Counted from the stretch's first letter, positions 1 through 6,443 are shown. The stretch is 7,932 nucleotides of DNA from Bacillota bacterium (GCA_023439605.1 JAEXNS010000116.1:1-7932), one strand, 5' to 3'. The notes: generated by a model from the sequence alone, not told the origin. Translations and numbers: made by a program.

Positions 1-57
1 GTTTTACCGAAGGTCCAGGGCGAACGGAAAGCCCGGTCGACTCCGCAGAGTCGAAAC
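1..57. repeat. Two-hairpin dispersed repeat, copy 1 (inverted relative to 1977-2027)
   Basis: The reverse complement of about 3-53 matches 1977-2027 at nearly every base; I count about three mismatches, near the outer end. It contains two adjoining hairpins: CGAACGG 21-27 with CCGGTCG 33-39 (one mismatch), and CGACTC 38-43 with GAGTCG 48-53. It is visibly richer in G+C than the neighbouring genes. The copy may continue beyond the window start. No coding potential is seen. Confidence 0.8.
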
Positions 58-144
58 CCTTGCAAAACCGTAAACTTTGCCTTTAGAGGCTGAACAGTAA
101 CTGTTTTTCTTCCTTTATATTTTATAAAGATAGAAGGAATTGCT

Positions 145-1329
145 ATGAATAAAAAATTTGTTTATGCCGATAACGCTGCTACAACAAAAGTATCTTCAAG
201 TGTTTTAGATGCAATGATGCCTTATTTAACAGAGCATTACGGAAACGCTTCAAGTATATATTCTATAGGACGTAACGCAAAAAAAGCAGTAGAATTGTCT
301 CGTGAAAAGATCTCCAAATGTCTTGGCTGTGAGCCTAGTGAATTGTACTTTACAAGTGGAGGTTCCGAAGCAGACAATTGGGCAATAAAAAGTGTTTGTG
401 AAAAATTTTTTAAAAAAGGGAAAAATCACATTATCACTTCTGTTTTTGAACATCATGCAGTATTGCATACTTGTCAATCACTTGAAAAACAAGGTTTTGA
501 AGTCACATATTTACCTATCGATAAAAACGGAATGGTAAATCCTAAAGACGTAAAAAATTCAATAAAAGAAACTACTGCACTTGTTTCTATTATGTATGCT
601 AACAATGAAATAGGTACTATTCAGCCTATAGATGAAATAGGATCTATATGCAAAGAATCGGGTGTTTTATTCCATACAGATGCAGTTCAAGCTTTTGGAA
701 ACGTTAATATAGATGTAAAAAAGCAAAATATAGATTTACTTTCTTTATCAGGGCATAAAATCCATGCACAAAAAGGAATTGGTGCATTATATATAAAAAG
801 AGGACTTGTGTTGCCAAATCTAATTCATGGAGGCGGTCAAGAAAGAAATAAACGCGCCGGTACTGAAAACGTACCCGCTATAGTAGGTTTTTCAGTTGCT
901 GCTGAAGAAGCAGTTAAAAATATAGAAGCTAAAGTTGAATATATTACAAAGCTAAGAAATAGGTTAATCGATGGAATTTTAACTTTACCTAAAACAAGAT
1001 TAAATGGTGATAAAGAAAGTAGACTTTGTGGAAACTGTAATATTTCTATAGAGGGCATAGAAGGAGAAAGCTTGCTTTTAATGTTAGATATGAATGGCGT
1101 ATGTGCTTCTAGTGGCTCCGCTTGTACATCTGGCTCACTTGACCCTTCACATGTTTTGCTCGCACTAGGACTTAAACATGAAATTGCACATGGTTCTTTA
1201 AGACTATCAATAAATGAAGAAAACACCGAGGAAGACATAAATTACATATTGGAAGTTCTTCCACCTATAGTAGAAAGACTTCGAGCTATGTCTCCCCTAT
1301 GGGAAAAAATAATTGCTGAAAGCAAGTAG
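145..1329 (+). CDS. iscS: Cysteine desulfurase, NifS/IscS type
   Basis: This is a PLP enzyme that converts L-cysteine to alanine and passes the sulfur, as an enzyme persulfide, to the scaffold IscU for Fe-S clusters and to other acceptors such as tRNA thiolation enzymes; it is cytosolic. The 394 residues match the usual length. Visible motifs, in order: YADNAATT near the N-terminus, the phosphate-binding TSGGSEADN (70-78), the PLP-stacking His104 in EHHAVLHT, NNEIGTIQP (153-161), HTDAVQAFG (Asp179, Gln182), Schiff-base Lys205 in SGHK, and the catalytic loop SSGSACTSG with Cys327. That long-loop Cys motif places it in group I (NifS/IscS), not the SufS/CsdA group. The start is supported by AGAAGGA at 132-138, six bases upstream. 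It is followed 15 bases later by iscU, so the two are surely cotranscribed. No clear promoter was found in 58-131, and no iscR lies in the window. Whether the name is iscS or nifS is convention only. Confidence 0.95.
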   Translation: MNKKFVYADNAATTKVSSSVLDAMMPYLTEHYGNASSIYSIGRNAKKAVELSREKISKCLGCEPSELYFTSGGSEADNWAIKSVCEKFFKKGKNHIITSVFEHHAVLHTCQSLEKQGFEVTYLPIDKNGMVNPKDVKNSIKETTALVSIMYANNEIGTIQPIDEIGSICKESGVLFHTDAVQAFGNVNIDVKKQNIDLLSLSGHKIHAQKGIGALYIKRGLVLPNLIHGGGQERNKRAGTENVPAIVGFSVAAEEAVKNIEAKVEYITKLRNRLIDGILTLPKTRLNGDKESRLCGNCNISIEGIEGESLLLMLDMNGVCASSGSACTSGSLDPSHVLLALGLKHEIAHGSLRLSINEENTEEDINYILEVLPPIVERLRAMSPLWEKIIAESK

Positions 1330-1344
1330 AAAGGATGACGTATA

Positions 1345-1773
1345 ATGTTATATAGTGAAAAAGTATTGGACCATTTTTCAAACCCTAGAAATGTTGGTGA
1401 AATAGAAGACGCAAATGGAGTTGGAGAAGTCGGAAACGCAAAATGTGGAGATATAATGAAAATGTATCTAAAAATAGATTCTGGTATTATATCTGATGTT
1501 AAATTTAAAACTTTTGGCTGTGGTGCAGCCGTAGCTACTTCTTCTATTGCAACTGAATTAATCAAAGGAAAAACAATAGAGGAGGCTTTAAAGCTTACAA
1601 ACAAAGCCGTTGTAGAGGCTCTTGATGGACTCCCTGCTGTGAAAGTACACTGCTCCGTTTTAGCCGAACAAGCTATAAAATCTGCAATAGGTGACTATTA
1701 CAAAAGACAAGGCATAGATCCAGAACCTATAGTTGGTAAAATAAACGATTGTGAAGCCTGTCATTTACATTAA
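1345..1773 (+). CDS. iscU: Fe-S cluster assembly scaffold, IscU/NifU N-terminal type
   Basis: This small cytosolic scaffold receives sulfur from IscS and builds [2Fe-2S]/[4Fe-4S] clusters for delivery to apoproteins. The 142 residues cover one NifU_N domain. The three cluster ligands are present: Cys34 with Asp36 (KCGD), Cys59 (FGCGAA) and Cys103 (KVHCS, with His102). The usual LPPVK chaperone-binding motif reads LPAVK here. The tail adds an extra CEACHLH with Cys136 and Cys139, which E. coli IscU lacks. The start has GAAAGGA at 1329-1335, overlapping the iscS stop region. It is second and last in a two-gene operon closed by the terminator at 1781-1810. No NifU C-terminal domain is present, so this is the short IscU-like form common in Firmicutes. 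It is not SufU: the SufU insertion between the second and third Cys is absent. Confidence 0.93.
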   Translation: MLYSEKVLDHFSNPRNVGEIEDANGVGEVGNAKCGDIMKMYLKIDSGIISDVKFKTFGCGAAVATSSIATELIKGKTIEEALKLTNKAVVEALDGLPAVKVHCSVLAEQAIKSAIGDYYKRQGIDPEPIVGKINDCEACHLH

Positions 1774-1780
1774 AAATCTA

Positions 1781-1810
1781 ACGTACCCGAAATAATCGGG
1801 TACGTTTTTT
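1781..1810 (+). terminator. Intrinsic terminator of iscS-iscU
   Basis: A perfect 10-bp stem, ACGTACCCGA 1781-1790 with TCGGGTACGT 1796-1805, has a 5-base loop AATAA and is followed directly by a T run. It begins eight bases after the iscU stop and ends the Fe-S operon. Confidence 0.93.
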
Positions 1811-1830
1811 GATTTATAAATTTTAGGTTT

Positions 1831-1959
1831 CCAAAGGGCAACGCCCTTTGCCGCTTTCCGTAGAAAGCGAAATCCTTATGCTTTAAGAGCTTTTAGGGTA
1901 GCGAACGAAGTGAAGCGTAGGGATTTTGCGATAGAAAATCCCTACGCCTGCAAAGCAGG
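1831..1959. repeat. Array of consecutive hairpins between iscU and the adhesin gene
   Basis: Downstream of the terminator lies a run of separate perfect palindromes. CAAAGGGC 1832-1839 pairs with 1843-1850. CGCTTTC 1852-1858 pairs with 1863-1869. A 13-bp stem, 1915-1927, pairs with 1935-1947 (core CGTAGGGATTTT). CCTGC 1947-1951 pairs with 1955-1959. Immediately after come the two hairpins of the repeat at 1977-2027. No ORF fits, and the G+C content is above that of the flanking genes. Such mosaics of short palindromes are common intergenic repeats in Clostridia genomes. An RNA function is possible but not shown. Confidence 0.7.
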
Positions 1960-1976
1960 TTAAAAAGAAAGAGTAT

Positions 1977-2027
1977 CGACTCTGCGGAGTCGACCGGGCT
2001 TTCCGGTCGCCCTGAAACTTCGGTAAA
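1977..2027. repeat. Two-hairpin dispersed repeat, copy 2
   Basis: This is the inverted counterpart of 3-53. CGACTC 1977-1982 pairs with GAGTCG 1987-1992, and CGACCGG 1991-1997 pairs with CCGGTCG 2003-2009; the stems overlap by two bases. In this copy both stems are perfect, while copy 1 has one mismatch in the second stem. Together with copy 1 it brackets the iscS-iscU operon. Confidence 0.8.
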
Positions 2028-2103
2028 CATATCTATGCCCTATACATATGGCTGAACATAAACCAATTTTTATGTTTTTAAATATTTTTATGTAAAATAA
2101 CTA

Positions 2104-2131
2104 TTGATTTTTAAGAAATATATGGTATAAT
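2104..2131 (+). promoter_or_regulatory. Sigma-A promoter of the thioester adhesin gene
   Basis: TTGATT at 2104-2109, a 16-base spacer and TATAAT at 2126-2131, with an extended -10 TG at 2123-2124. Expected transcription start is near 2138. The leader is about 30 bases and contains AAGGAG at 2156-2161, eight bases before the ATG at 2170. Confidence 0.8.
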
Positions 2132-2169
2132 TAATATGTTATACTATTTTATTTTAAGGAGTTTATTTT

Positions 2170-2835
2170 ATGAAGATTTTCAAAAAAAGTGTATCTATAT
2201 TTTTAATTGCATTTATGTTATTTTCCTTTTTTACTTTAATACCTATCGAAAAATCATTTGCCGAGTCTTTTAACTTAAGTGTTATTTTAGATACTTCTAA
2301 AAAACCTAGTGCTTATTGTATGACTCATGGAGGTTCTCCAATAACCTCTAGTTATTCAACAAGTAATTATTTTTGCATTGACAAAAGTCATGATGGAAAC
2401 GTTTCTTTTATGACTTATCAAAATAACCCTGTGTACTGCATAGGTACACATCATCAGCTTATACCTCAAAACGATGTTTCTGTAAATTCAGAGACGGACA
2501 AATCTCTTGATTCAAAATATGCTAGACTATATTCAGCTGCAATTACGGGGTTTAGCGACGCAACTACAACCTACAGTAAACTTAATGATGTTGATTTTTA
2601 TTATGTAACCCAATGTGCAATACGTGCCATTTTGTACGATATTCCTTATCAAGCACTTGCGTTTTATAATATTGATGGTACAATAAACAAAGCTATGACA
2701 GAAGAATTTATAAATATAATGATTAAAAGTAAAACAGCCTTAACAAATTCGCCTCAAATATCTATAAACGAAAATGTAAATAAAGAAATAGTTTCCATAG
2801 CGAACAATTTTTATTATAAAATCGGTCCATATTAA
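2170..2835 (+). CDS. Secreted thioester (TED-like) adhesin domain, N-terminal part of a split surface protein
   Basis: The 221-residue product starts with a signal peptide: MKIFKK, a hydrophobic stretch at about 9-26, and probable cleavage after SFA at 31. The mature part resembles thioester domains of Gram-positive adhesins, in which a Cys and a Gln form an internal thioester that can bond covalently to host surfaces. The probable pair is Cys90 in PVYCIGTHH and Gln148 in VTQCAIRAIL, matching the family patterns YC(I/L) and TQxAI(W); Trp is replaced here. Cys50, Cys69 and Cys149 are additional and make the choice of Cys less certain. The frame ends at TAA 2833-2835, but the same frame stays open directly after it into the Cna-B stalk at 2836-4527. 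The two pieces therefore look like one gene of about 785 codons interrupted by a single stop. As written, the product would be secreted without a stalk or wall anchor. Promoter and ribosome binding site are good. The domain call is by motif and context only. Confidence 0.8.
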   Translation: MKIFKKSVSIFLIAFMLFSFFTLIPIEKSFAESFNLSVILDTSKKPSAYCMTHGGSPITSSYSTSNYFCIDKSHDGNVSFMTYQNNPVYCIGTHHQLIPQNDVSVNSETDKSLDSKYARLYSAAITGFSDATTTYSKLNDVDFYYVTQCAIRAILYDIPYQALAFYNIDGTINKAMTEEFINIMIKSKTALTNSPQISINENVNKEIVSIANNFYYKIGPY

Positions 2836-2847
2836 GCAAGACCAACT

Positions 2848-4527
2848 TTGGGACAATTTGAAACATATTCTGTTTTGATAAACGGAAACGAAAATTCATT
2901 TGCATCAAAAAATCCATCTTTATCTACAATAGAAAAAGAAACTTTATTTAATTATAATGAATCTTTTTACGTTTACACTCCGGCAAATACAAATACATCT
3001 TTAAACGTAGAAATATCATCAAATACTTTTCATAAAATTTATACCCCTACAGTTTTATTGGCAGAAGACACCACTTATCAAAATGTCTTTTATATAAATT
3101 ACTCCCCAACTACATCAAATGTAAAAACCAATTTTAATATTTCTTCGGAAGTTGCATTAGGAAGTTTAACTATAAATAAAACTTTACTTACAAAAGACGG
3201 AATAATTAATGCCGAAGATTTATATAGACAAATTGATTTTACTATCCAAAATATTGATAGCCTATATTTAAACTCCACTAACCTAAATGGAAATTACTCT
3301 TTTTCATCTTTTTCAAACTCATCCACTATTTATAATTTAAATGAAAAAGGTTCTGTTTCTATAAATAATATTCCTATTGGTAATTATTTCATTTCAGAAA
3401 TTCAAGGTGCAAATGGATTTTCTTTCGACAGTAATCCTATCGAAATATATGTAACTCCAAATAATAATTCTCAAAAAGAAATTGTAAATAATCAAATCAC
3501 TACTTCATTAAAAATAGTCAAAAACTATGACTCATATTTAACAAATGAACAGTTAATAAATAATCTCAATAAAAAAGTTACTTTTACTGTATTAAACTCA
3601 AAAAACGAACCTCTTATGTTCAATGGCGAGGATGGAGTTTATTCATTTTCTAAAAATGGACTAACAAATATTTTAACTTTAGACACTAATGGAGAAATAA
3701 CTCTGTTTGATTTACCGATCATAGAAACTTATAAAGTAGTTGAAAATAGCACTATCAACGGTCTTTATTGTGCAAATAACAATCAATCCATTAACTTAGC
3801 TCTTGATAAAGAAAATGTATTGAATTTTACAAACAACCTTTACTTTGGAGCGTTAGAAGTAAATAAATTTTCAGAAGATACAAAGAGTGTTGAAAATATA
3901 ACATTTAATCTAAAAGGAACTTCACTTGCTGGGGTAAGCATTGACTTAACTGCAACAACTGATAAAAATGGCAAGGCGTATTTCAGTAAACTTCCTATAG
4001 GAAATTATGAGATTTTTGAAATGGGCACTTCTGTAAATGATGCTTATTTAACAGCGGATAAACAAAGTGTTACAATAACAGCAAACTCCAATTCAAATAT
4101 ATCATTTTTCAACTATTTAAAAAAAGGTAATTTAAAATTAACTAAAAAAGATTTTTATACTTCAAAAACTTTATCTGGTTGTAAAATAAAGGTGTTCAAA
4201 GAAGATAAAACTATTATTTACGAAGGATTTACCGATGAAAATGGTGAAATAAAAATAAACGGCCTACCTATAGGTAAGTACACATATCAAGAATCTGAAG
4301 CTCCTAAAAATTACATCCTTGATGATACTATTTATAACTTTGAAATAAAAGAAAATGGAGAAGAAGTAAATATTATTTTTACCAATAAAAATATTACAAA
4401 AGTAAAAGAAGCAAACTCACCAAAAACATCTGATAATTCTTCTGTACTTTATATTTATATTTTATCCACTATTTCAATAATAGTAGCATCAACATCATAT
4501 AAAAATAGAAAAGTTAATAAAAATTAA
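2848..4527 (+). CDS. Cna-B (SpaA-like) repeat stalk with sortase sorting signal, C-terminal part of the split adhesin
   Basis: The same reading frame as 2170-2835 continues from 2836. The only candidate start is TTG at 2848, with no ribosome binding site, so independent translation is doubtful. Residues (from 2848) about 1-104 form an unassigned beta-rich region. Four prealbumin-like Cna-B domains follow, each with a plausible Lys-Glu-Asn isopeptide set: K111/E184/N214, K225/E299/N329, K340/E391/N422 and K433/E482/N513. Each has the typical motifs (GSLTINK, LPIGNYEIFE, LPIGKYTYQESEAP, FTNK). The C-terminus carries a sorting signal: SPKTSD at 524-529, a hydrophobic span at about 533-549, and a basic tail with Lys and Arg. 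Joined to the upstream part, this would be a sortase-anchored adhesin displaying a thioester tip on a rigid stalk. No sortase or other pilin is in the window. No terminator follows the stop, so transcripts may run into prfC. Confidence 0.82.
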   Translation: MGQFETYSVLINGNENSFASKNPSLSTIEKETLFNYNESFYVYTPANTNTSLNVEISSNTFHKIYTPTVLLAEDTTYQNVFYINYSPTTSNVKTNFNISSEVALGSLTINKTLLTKDGIINAEDLYRQIDFTIQNIDSLYLNSTNLNGNYSFSSFSNSSTIYNLNEKGSVSINNIPIGNYFISEIQGANGFSFDSNPIEIYVTPNNNSQKEIVNNQITTSLKIVKNYDSYLTNEQLINNLNKKVTFTVLNSKNEPLMFNGEDGVYSFSKNGLTNILTLDTNGEITLFDLPIIETYKVVENSTINGLYCANNNQSINLALDKENVLNFTNNLYFGALEVNKFSEDTKSVENITFNLKGTSLAGVSIDLTATTDKNGKAYFSKLPIGNYEIFEMGTSVNDAYLTADKQSVTITANSNSNISFFNYLKKGNLKLTKKDFYTSKTLSGCKIKVFKEDKTIIYEGFTDENGEIKINGLPIGKYTYQESEAPKNYILDDTIYNFEIKENGEEVNIIFTNKNITKVKEANSPKTSDNSSVLYIYILSTISIIVASTSYKNRKVNKN

Positions 4528-4537
4528 AAAAATGTAA

Positions 4538-4565
4538 TTGACTTGATAAAAAATCGTGTTATAAT
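4538..4565 (+). promoter_or_regulatory. prfC: Sigma-A promoter of prfC
   Basis: TTGACT at 4538-4543, a 16-base spacer and TATAAT at 4560-4565, with an extended -10 TG at 4557-4558. It starts ten bases after the adhesin stop codon. The -10 element overlaps the left arm of the palindrome at 4562-4604. Confidence 0.85.
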
Positions 4566-4604
4566 AGTATAGTACGGTGTCTTTTGACACATTCTATACT
4601 ATTA
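4562..4604. promoter_or_regulatory. Nested palindrome over the prfC -10 region and leader
   Basis: An outer 11-bp inverted repeat, TAATAGTATAG 4562-4572 and CTATACTATTA 4594-4604, encloses an inner stem GTGTC 4577-4581 / GACAC 4586-4590 with a TTTT loop. Expected initiation is near 4572, so a transcript from the prfC promoter would lack most of the left arm. The outer arms therefore look like a DNA operator, or like a hairpin made only in read-through RNA from the adhesin gene. No T run follows, so it is not a standard terminator. Confidence 0.6.
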
Positions 4605-4623
4605 ATTTATAATGGAGAGATTT

Positions 4624-6222
4624 ATGTTAACGAATATAATGCATGAAGTTAATAGACGAAAAACTTTCGCTATAATTTCACACCCTGACGCAGGCAAAAC
4701 AACATTAACAGAAAAACTATTGCTTTACGGTGGAGCTATAAGGCTTGCAGGTAGTGTAAAAGGCAGAAAAGCACAAAAGCACGCTTCTTCTGACTGGATG
4801 GAAATAGAAAAGCAAAGAGGTATTTCCGTTACTTCAAGTGTTATGAACTTTGACTATAACGGATATAGAATAAATATTTTAGATACCCCTGGGCACCAGG
4901 ATTTTAGTGAGGACACTTACAGAACACTAATGGCCGCAGATAGTGCAGTTATGCTTATAGATGGTGCAAAAGGTGTTGAAGCACAAACTAAAAAGCTATT
5001 TCAAGTTTGTCGCATGAGAGGTATTCCTATTTTTACTTTTGTAAACAAACTTGACAGATATTGTAAATCGCCATTAGAACTTATGGAAGAAATAGAAACC
5101 ACTTTAGGTATACGTTCTTGCCCTATAAACTGGCCTGTTGGATTAGATGGTAACTACATAGGAGTTTACAACAGAAAACTTTCACAAATAGAAATTTTTG
5201 AATCTAACACACATGGACAAAAAGCAGTAGAGTCATCTATAATTTCATTTAACGACCCAAATATTAAAAGCGTAATAGGCAATGATATATATGCAAAACT
5301 TTGCGAGGACATTGAACTTCTAGATATTGCAGGAGATTCTTTTGACATTGATAAAGTTTTAAAGGGTGAACTTACTCCTCTGTTTTTTGGAAGTGCAATG
5401 ACGAACTTTGGCGTTCAACCTTTTCTTGAGGAATTTATTCAAATAGCACCTTCTCCTAAGGAAAGAACTCATAACACTGGTATTGTTGCTCCATATGACG
5501 AGGATTTTTCCGGTTTTGTTTTTAAAATTCAAGCAAATATGGACCCTGCACATAGAGATAGAATAGCCTTTATTCGAGTATGTTCTGGTAAGTTTGAAAA
5601 GGGTATGGATGTTAAGCATACACGTACCAAAAGAAATATTCGCCTAGCTCAATCTCAGCAATTTTTAGCCCAAGAACGTGAAGCTGTACAAGAAGCGTTT
5701 GCAGGAGATATTATTGGTGTTTTCGACTCTGGCAACTTTGCTATTGGCGATACAATTTGCAACGGAAAAAACAATTTTTATTTTGATGGTATTCCTATGT
5801 TTCCAGCAGAACATTTTGCTGTTGTATCTGCAAAGGATGCTTCAAAAAGAAAACAATTTATAAAGGGAATTCAACAATTATCTGAAGAAGGTGCAATTCA
5901 AGTTTTTAAATCTTCAGAAATAGGGTTAGAAACTTTAACTATAGGTGTTGCAGGGGTTCTTCAGTTTGAAGTGCTTGAATATAGAATGAAAAATGAATAT
6001 AACGTTCAAGTTTCTATACAATCTTCACCATATACTTTGGCTAAATGGGTTATAGCCGATAAAATAGATAAGGATAATTTACGCTACGCTAGCAGTACAG
6101 CTGTAGTAGAAGATCAATATGGCAGAACTGTAGTTTTATTAAGAGATCAATGGTCTTTTAATAAAATTCAAGAAAAAAATCCTGATGCTCAATTTCTTGA
6201 TATAGCACCTCCTATGAGTTGA
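4624..6222 (+). CDS. prfC: Peptide chain release factor 3 (RF3), GTPase
   Basis: RF3 is a ribosome-bound translational GTPase that releases RF1/RF2 after peptide hydrolysis. From ATG 4624 the protein has 532 residues, close to E. coli RF3. GTPase motifs are intact: G1 HPDAGKTT (20-27), G2 RGISVT (65-70), G3 DTPGH (87-91) and G4 NKLD (141-144). The signature SAMTNFGVQPFLEEF (from 257) and the LRYAS...QDQ-like C-terminal region separate RF3 from EF-G and from TetM-type protection proteins. I prefer ATG 4624 to the upstream in-frame ATG at 4612, because GGAGAG (4614-4619) overlaps that upstream codon and sits about six bases before 4624. ATG 4639 is a further possibility. The gene has its own extended -10 promoter behind the adhesin gene, a palindrome in its leader, and a strong hairpin terminator at 6235-6290. 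Confidence 0.95.
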   Translation: MLTNIMHEVNRRKTFAIISHPDAGKTTLTEKLLLYGGAIRLAGSVKGRKAQKHASSDWMEIEKQRGISVTSSVMNFDYNGYRINILDTPGHQDFSEDTYRTLMAADSAVMLIDGAKGVEAQTKKLFQVCRMRGIPIFTFVNKLDRYCKSPLELMEEIETTLGIRSCPINWPVGLDGNYIGVYNRKLSQIEIFESNTHGQKAVESSIISFNDPNIKSVIGNDIYAKLCEDIELLDIAGDSFDIDKVLKGELTPLFFGSAMTNFGVQPFLEEFIQIAPSPKERTHNTGIVAPYDEDFSGFVFKIQANMDPAHRDRIAFIRVCSGKFEKGMDVKHTRTKRNIRLAQSQQFLAQEREAVQEAFAGDIIGVFDSGNFAIGDTICNGKNNFYFDGIPMFPAEHFAVVSAKDASKRKQFIKGIQQLSEEGAIQVFKSSEIGLETLTIGVAGVLQFEVLEYRMKNEYNVQVSIQSSPYTLAKWVIADKIDKDNLRYASSTAVVEDQYGRTVVLLRDQWSFNKIQEKNPDAQFLDIAPPMS

Positions 6223-6234
6223 TTTTGTAAATAA

Positions 6235-6290
6235 CTACATTAAAACCAAAACACCACCTTGTTAAAGGTGGTGTTTTGGTTTTAATGTAG
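6235..6290. terminator. Bidirectional hairpin terminator after prfC
   Basis: A perfect 26-bp inverted repeat, 6235-6260 with 6265-6290, has loop GTTA. The GC core CACCACCTT/AAGGTGGTG is flanked by AAAACCAAAA on one side and TTTTGGTTTT on the other, so both strands present a hairpin followed by U-rich RNA. It serves prfC, whose stop is twelve bases upstream, and probably also the leftward transcript from the promoter at 6415-6443. Confidence 0.88.
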
Positions 6291-6408
6291 GGTTTTTATG
6301 AAAATACTGCAATAATAAAATTATTGCGGAGGGGAAGCAAAATAATAAAATTTTTATAGTCTCTAACTTAAATAATTTATATAAAATAATAATTTAAACA
6401 TACTTATG
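6235..6408 (-). ncRNA. Candidate small RNA with a C-rich anti-Shine-Dalgarno motif
   Basis: A consensus minus-strand promoter (6415-6443) points into this gap, and the next terminator on that strand is the hairpin 6290-6235, giving about 170 nt with no credible ORF. Within it, CCCCUCC (minus strand of 6328-6334) can sit in a 9-base loop closed by UUGC/GCAA (6337-6340 with 6324-6327). An alternative 8-bp hairpin uses 6309-6316 with 6320-6327 and shares one arm, so the two folds exclude each other. C-rich loops that pair with ribosome binding sites are a known feature of Gram-positive small RNAs such as S. aureus RsaE. I recognise no named RNA family here. Start and end are inferred from signals only. 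Confidence 0.4.
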
Positions 6409-6414
6409 ACTTAT

Positions 6415-6443
6415 ATTATATACTCTACTAAAATCAAAGTCAA
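6415..6443 (-). promoter_or_regulatory. Orphan minus-strand sigma-A promoter
   Basis: Read on the minus strand, TTGACT (6443-6438), a 17-base spacer and TATAAT (6420-6415). It has the same -35 sequence as the prfC and dockerin-CAP promoters. No protein gene lies downstream, which is the main argument for a small RNA. In DNA this rich in A+T a chance -10 is easy to find, but TTGACT at exact spacing is less so. Confidence 0.6.

Noticed and set aside
91..128. Possible iscS promoter (TGAACA 91-96 with TATATT 116-121, or TATAAA 123-128)
   Set aside because: The spacer is 19 bases for the first and no -35 exists for the second; the operon may be transcribed from upstream of the window.
837..1238. 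Long minus-strand frame inside iscS, and similar ones at 250-477, 1242-1604, 5166-5348 and 5359-5619
   Set aside because: They are opposite-strand shadows of iscS, iscU and prfC, whose protein motifs are unmistakable; none has a ribosome binding site or a recognisable product.
1831..2027. CRISPR array or riboswitch
   Set aside because: The hairpins differ from each other and have no uniform repeat-spacer periodicity, and the block matches no riboswitch layout I recognise.
4612..4614. ATG 4612 as the prfC start
   Set aside because: The best ribosome binding site (GGAGAG 4614-4619) overlaps this codon and is correctly spaced for ATG 4624 instead.
6328..6334. GGAGGGG on the plus strand as a ribosome binding site
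   Set aside because: No ATG, GTG or TTG stands at usable distance and no plus-strand frame follows; the motif makes better sense as CCCCUCC on the other strand.
6399..6401. 12-codon leftward frame at the start of the candidate small RNA
   Set aside because: The ATG is only a few bases from the predicted transcript start and has no ribosome binding site; the peptide shows no pattern.
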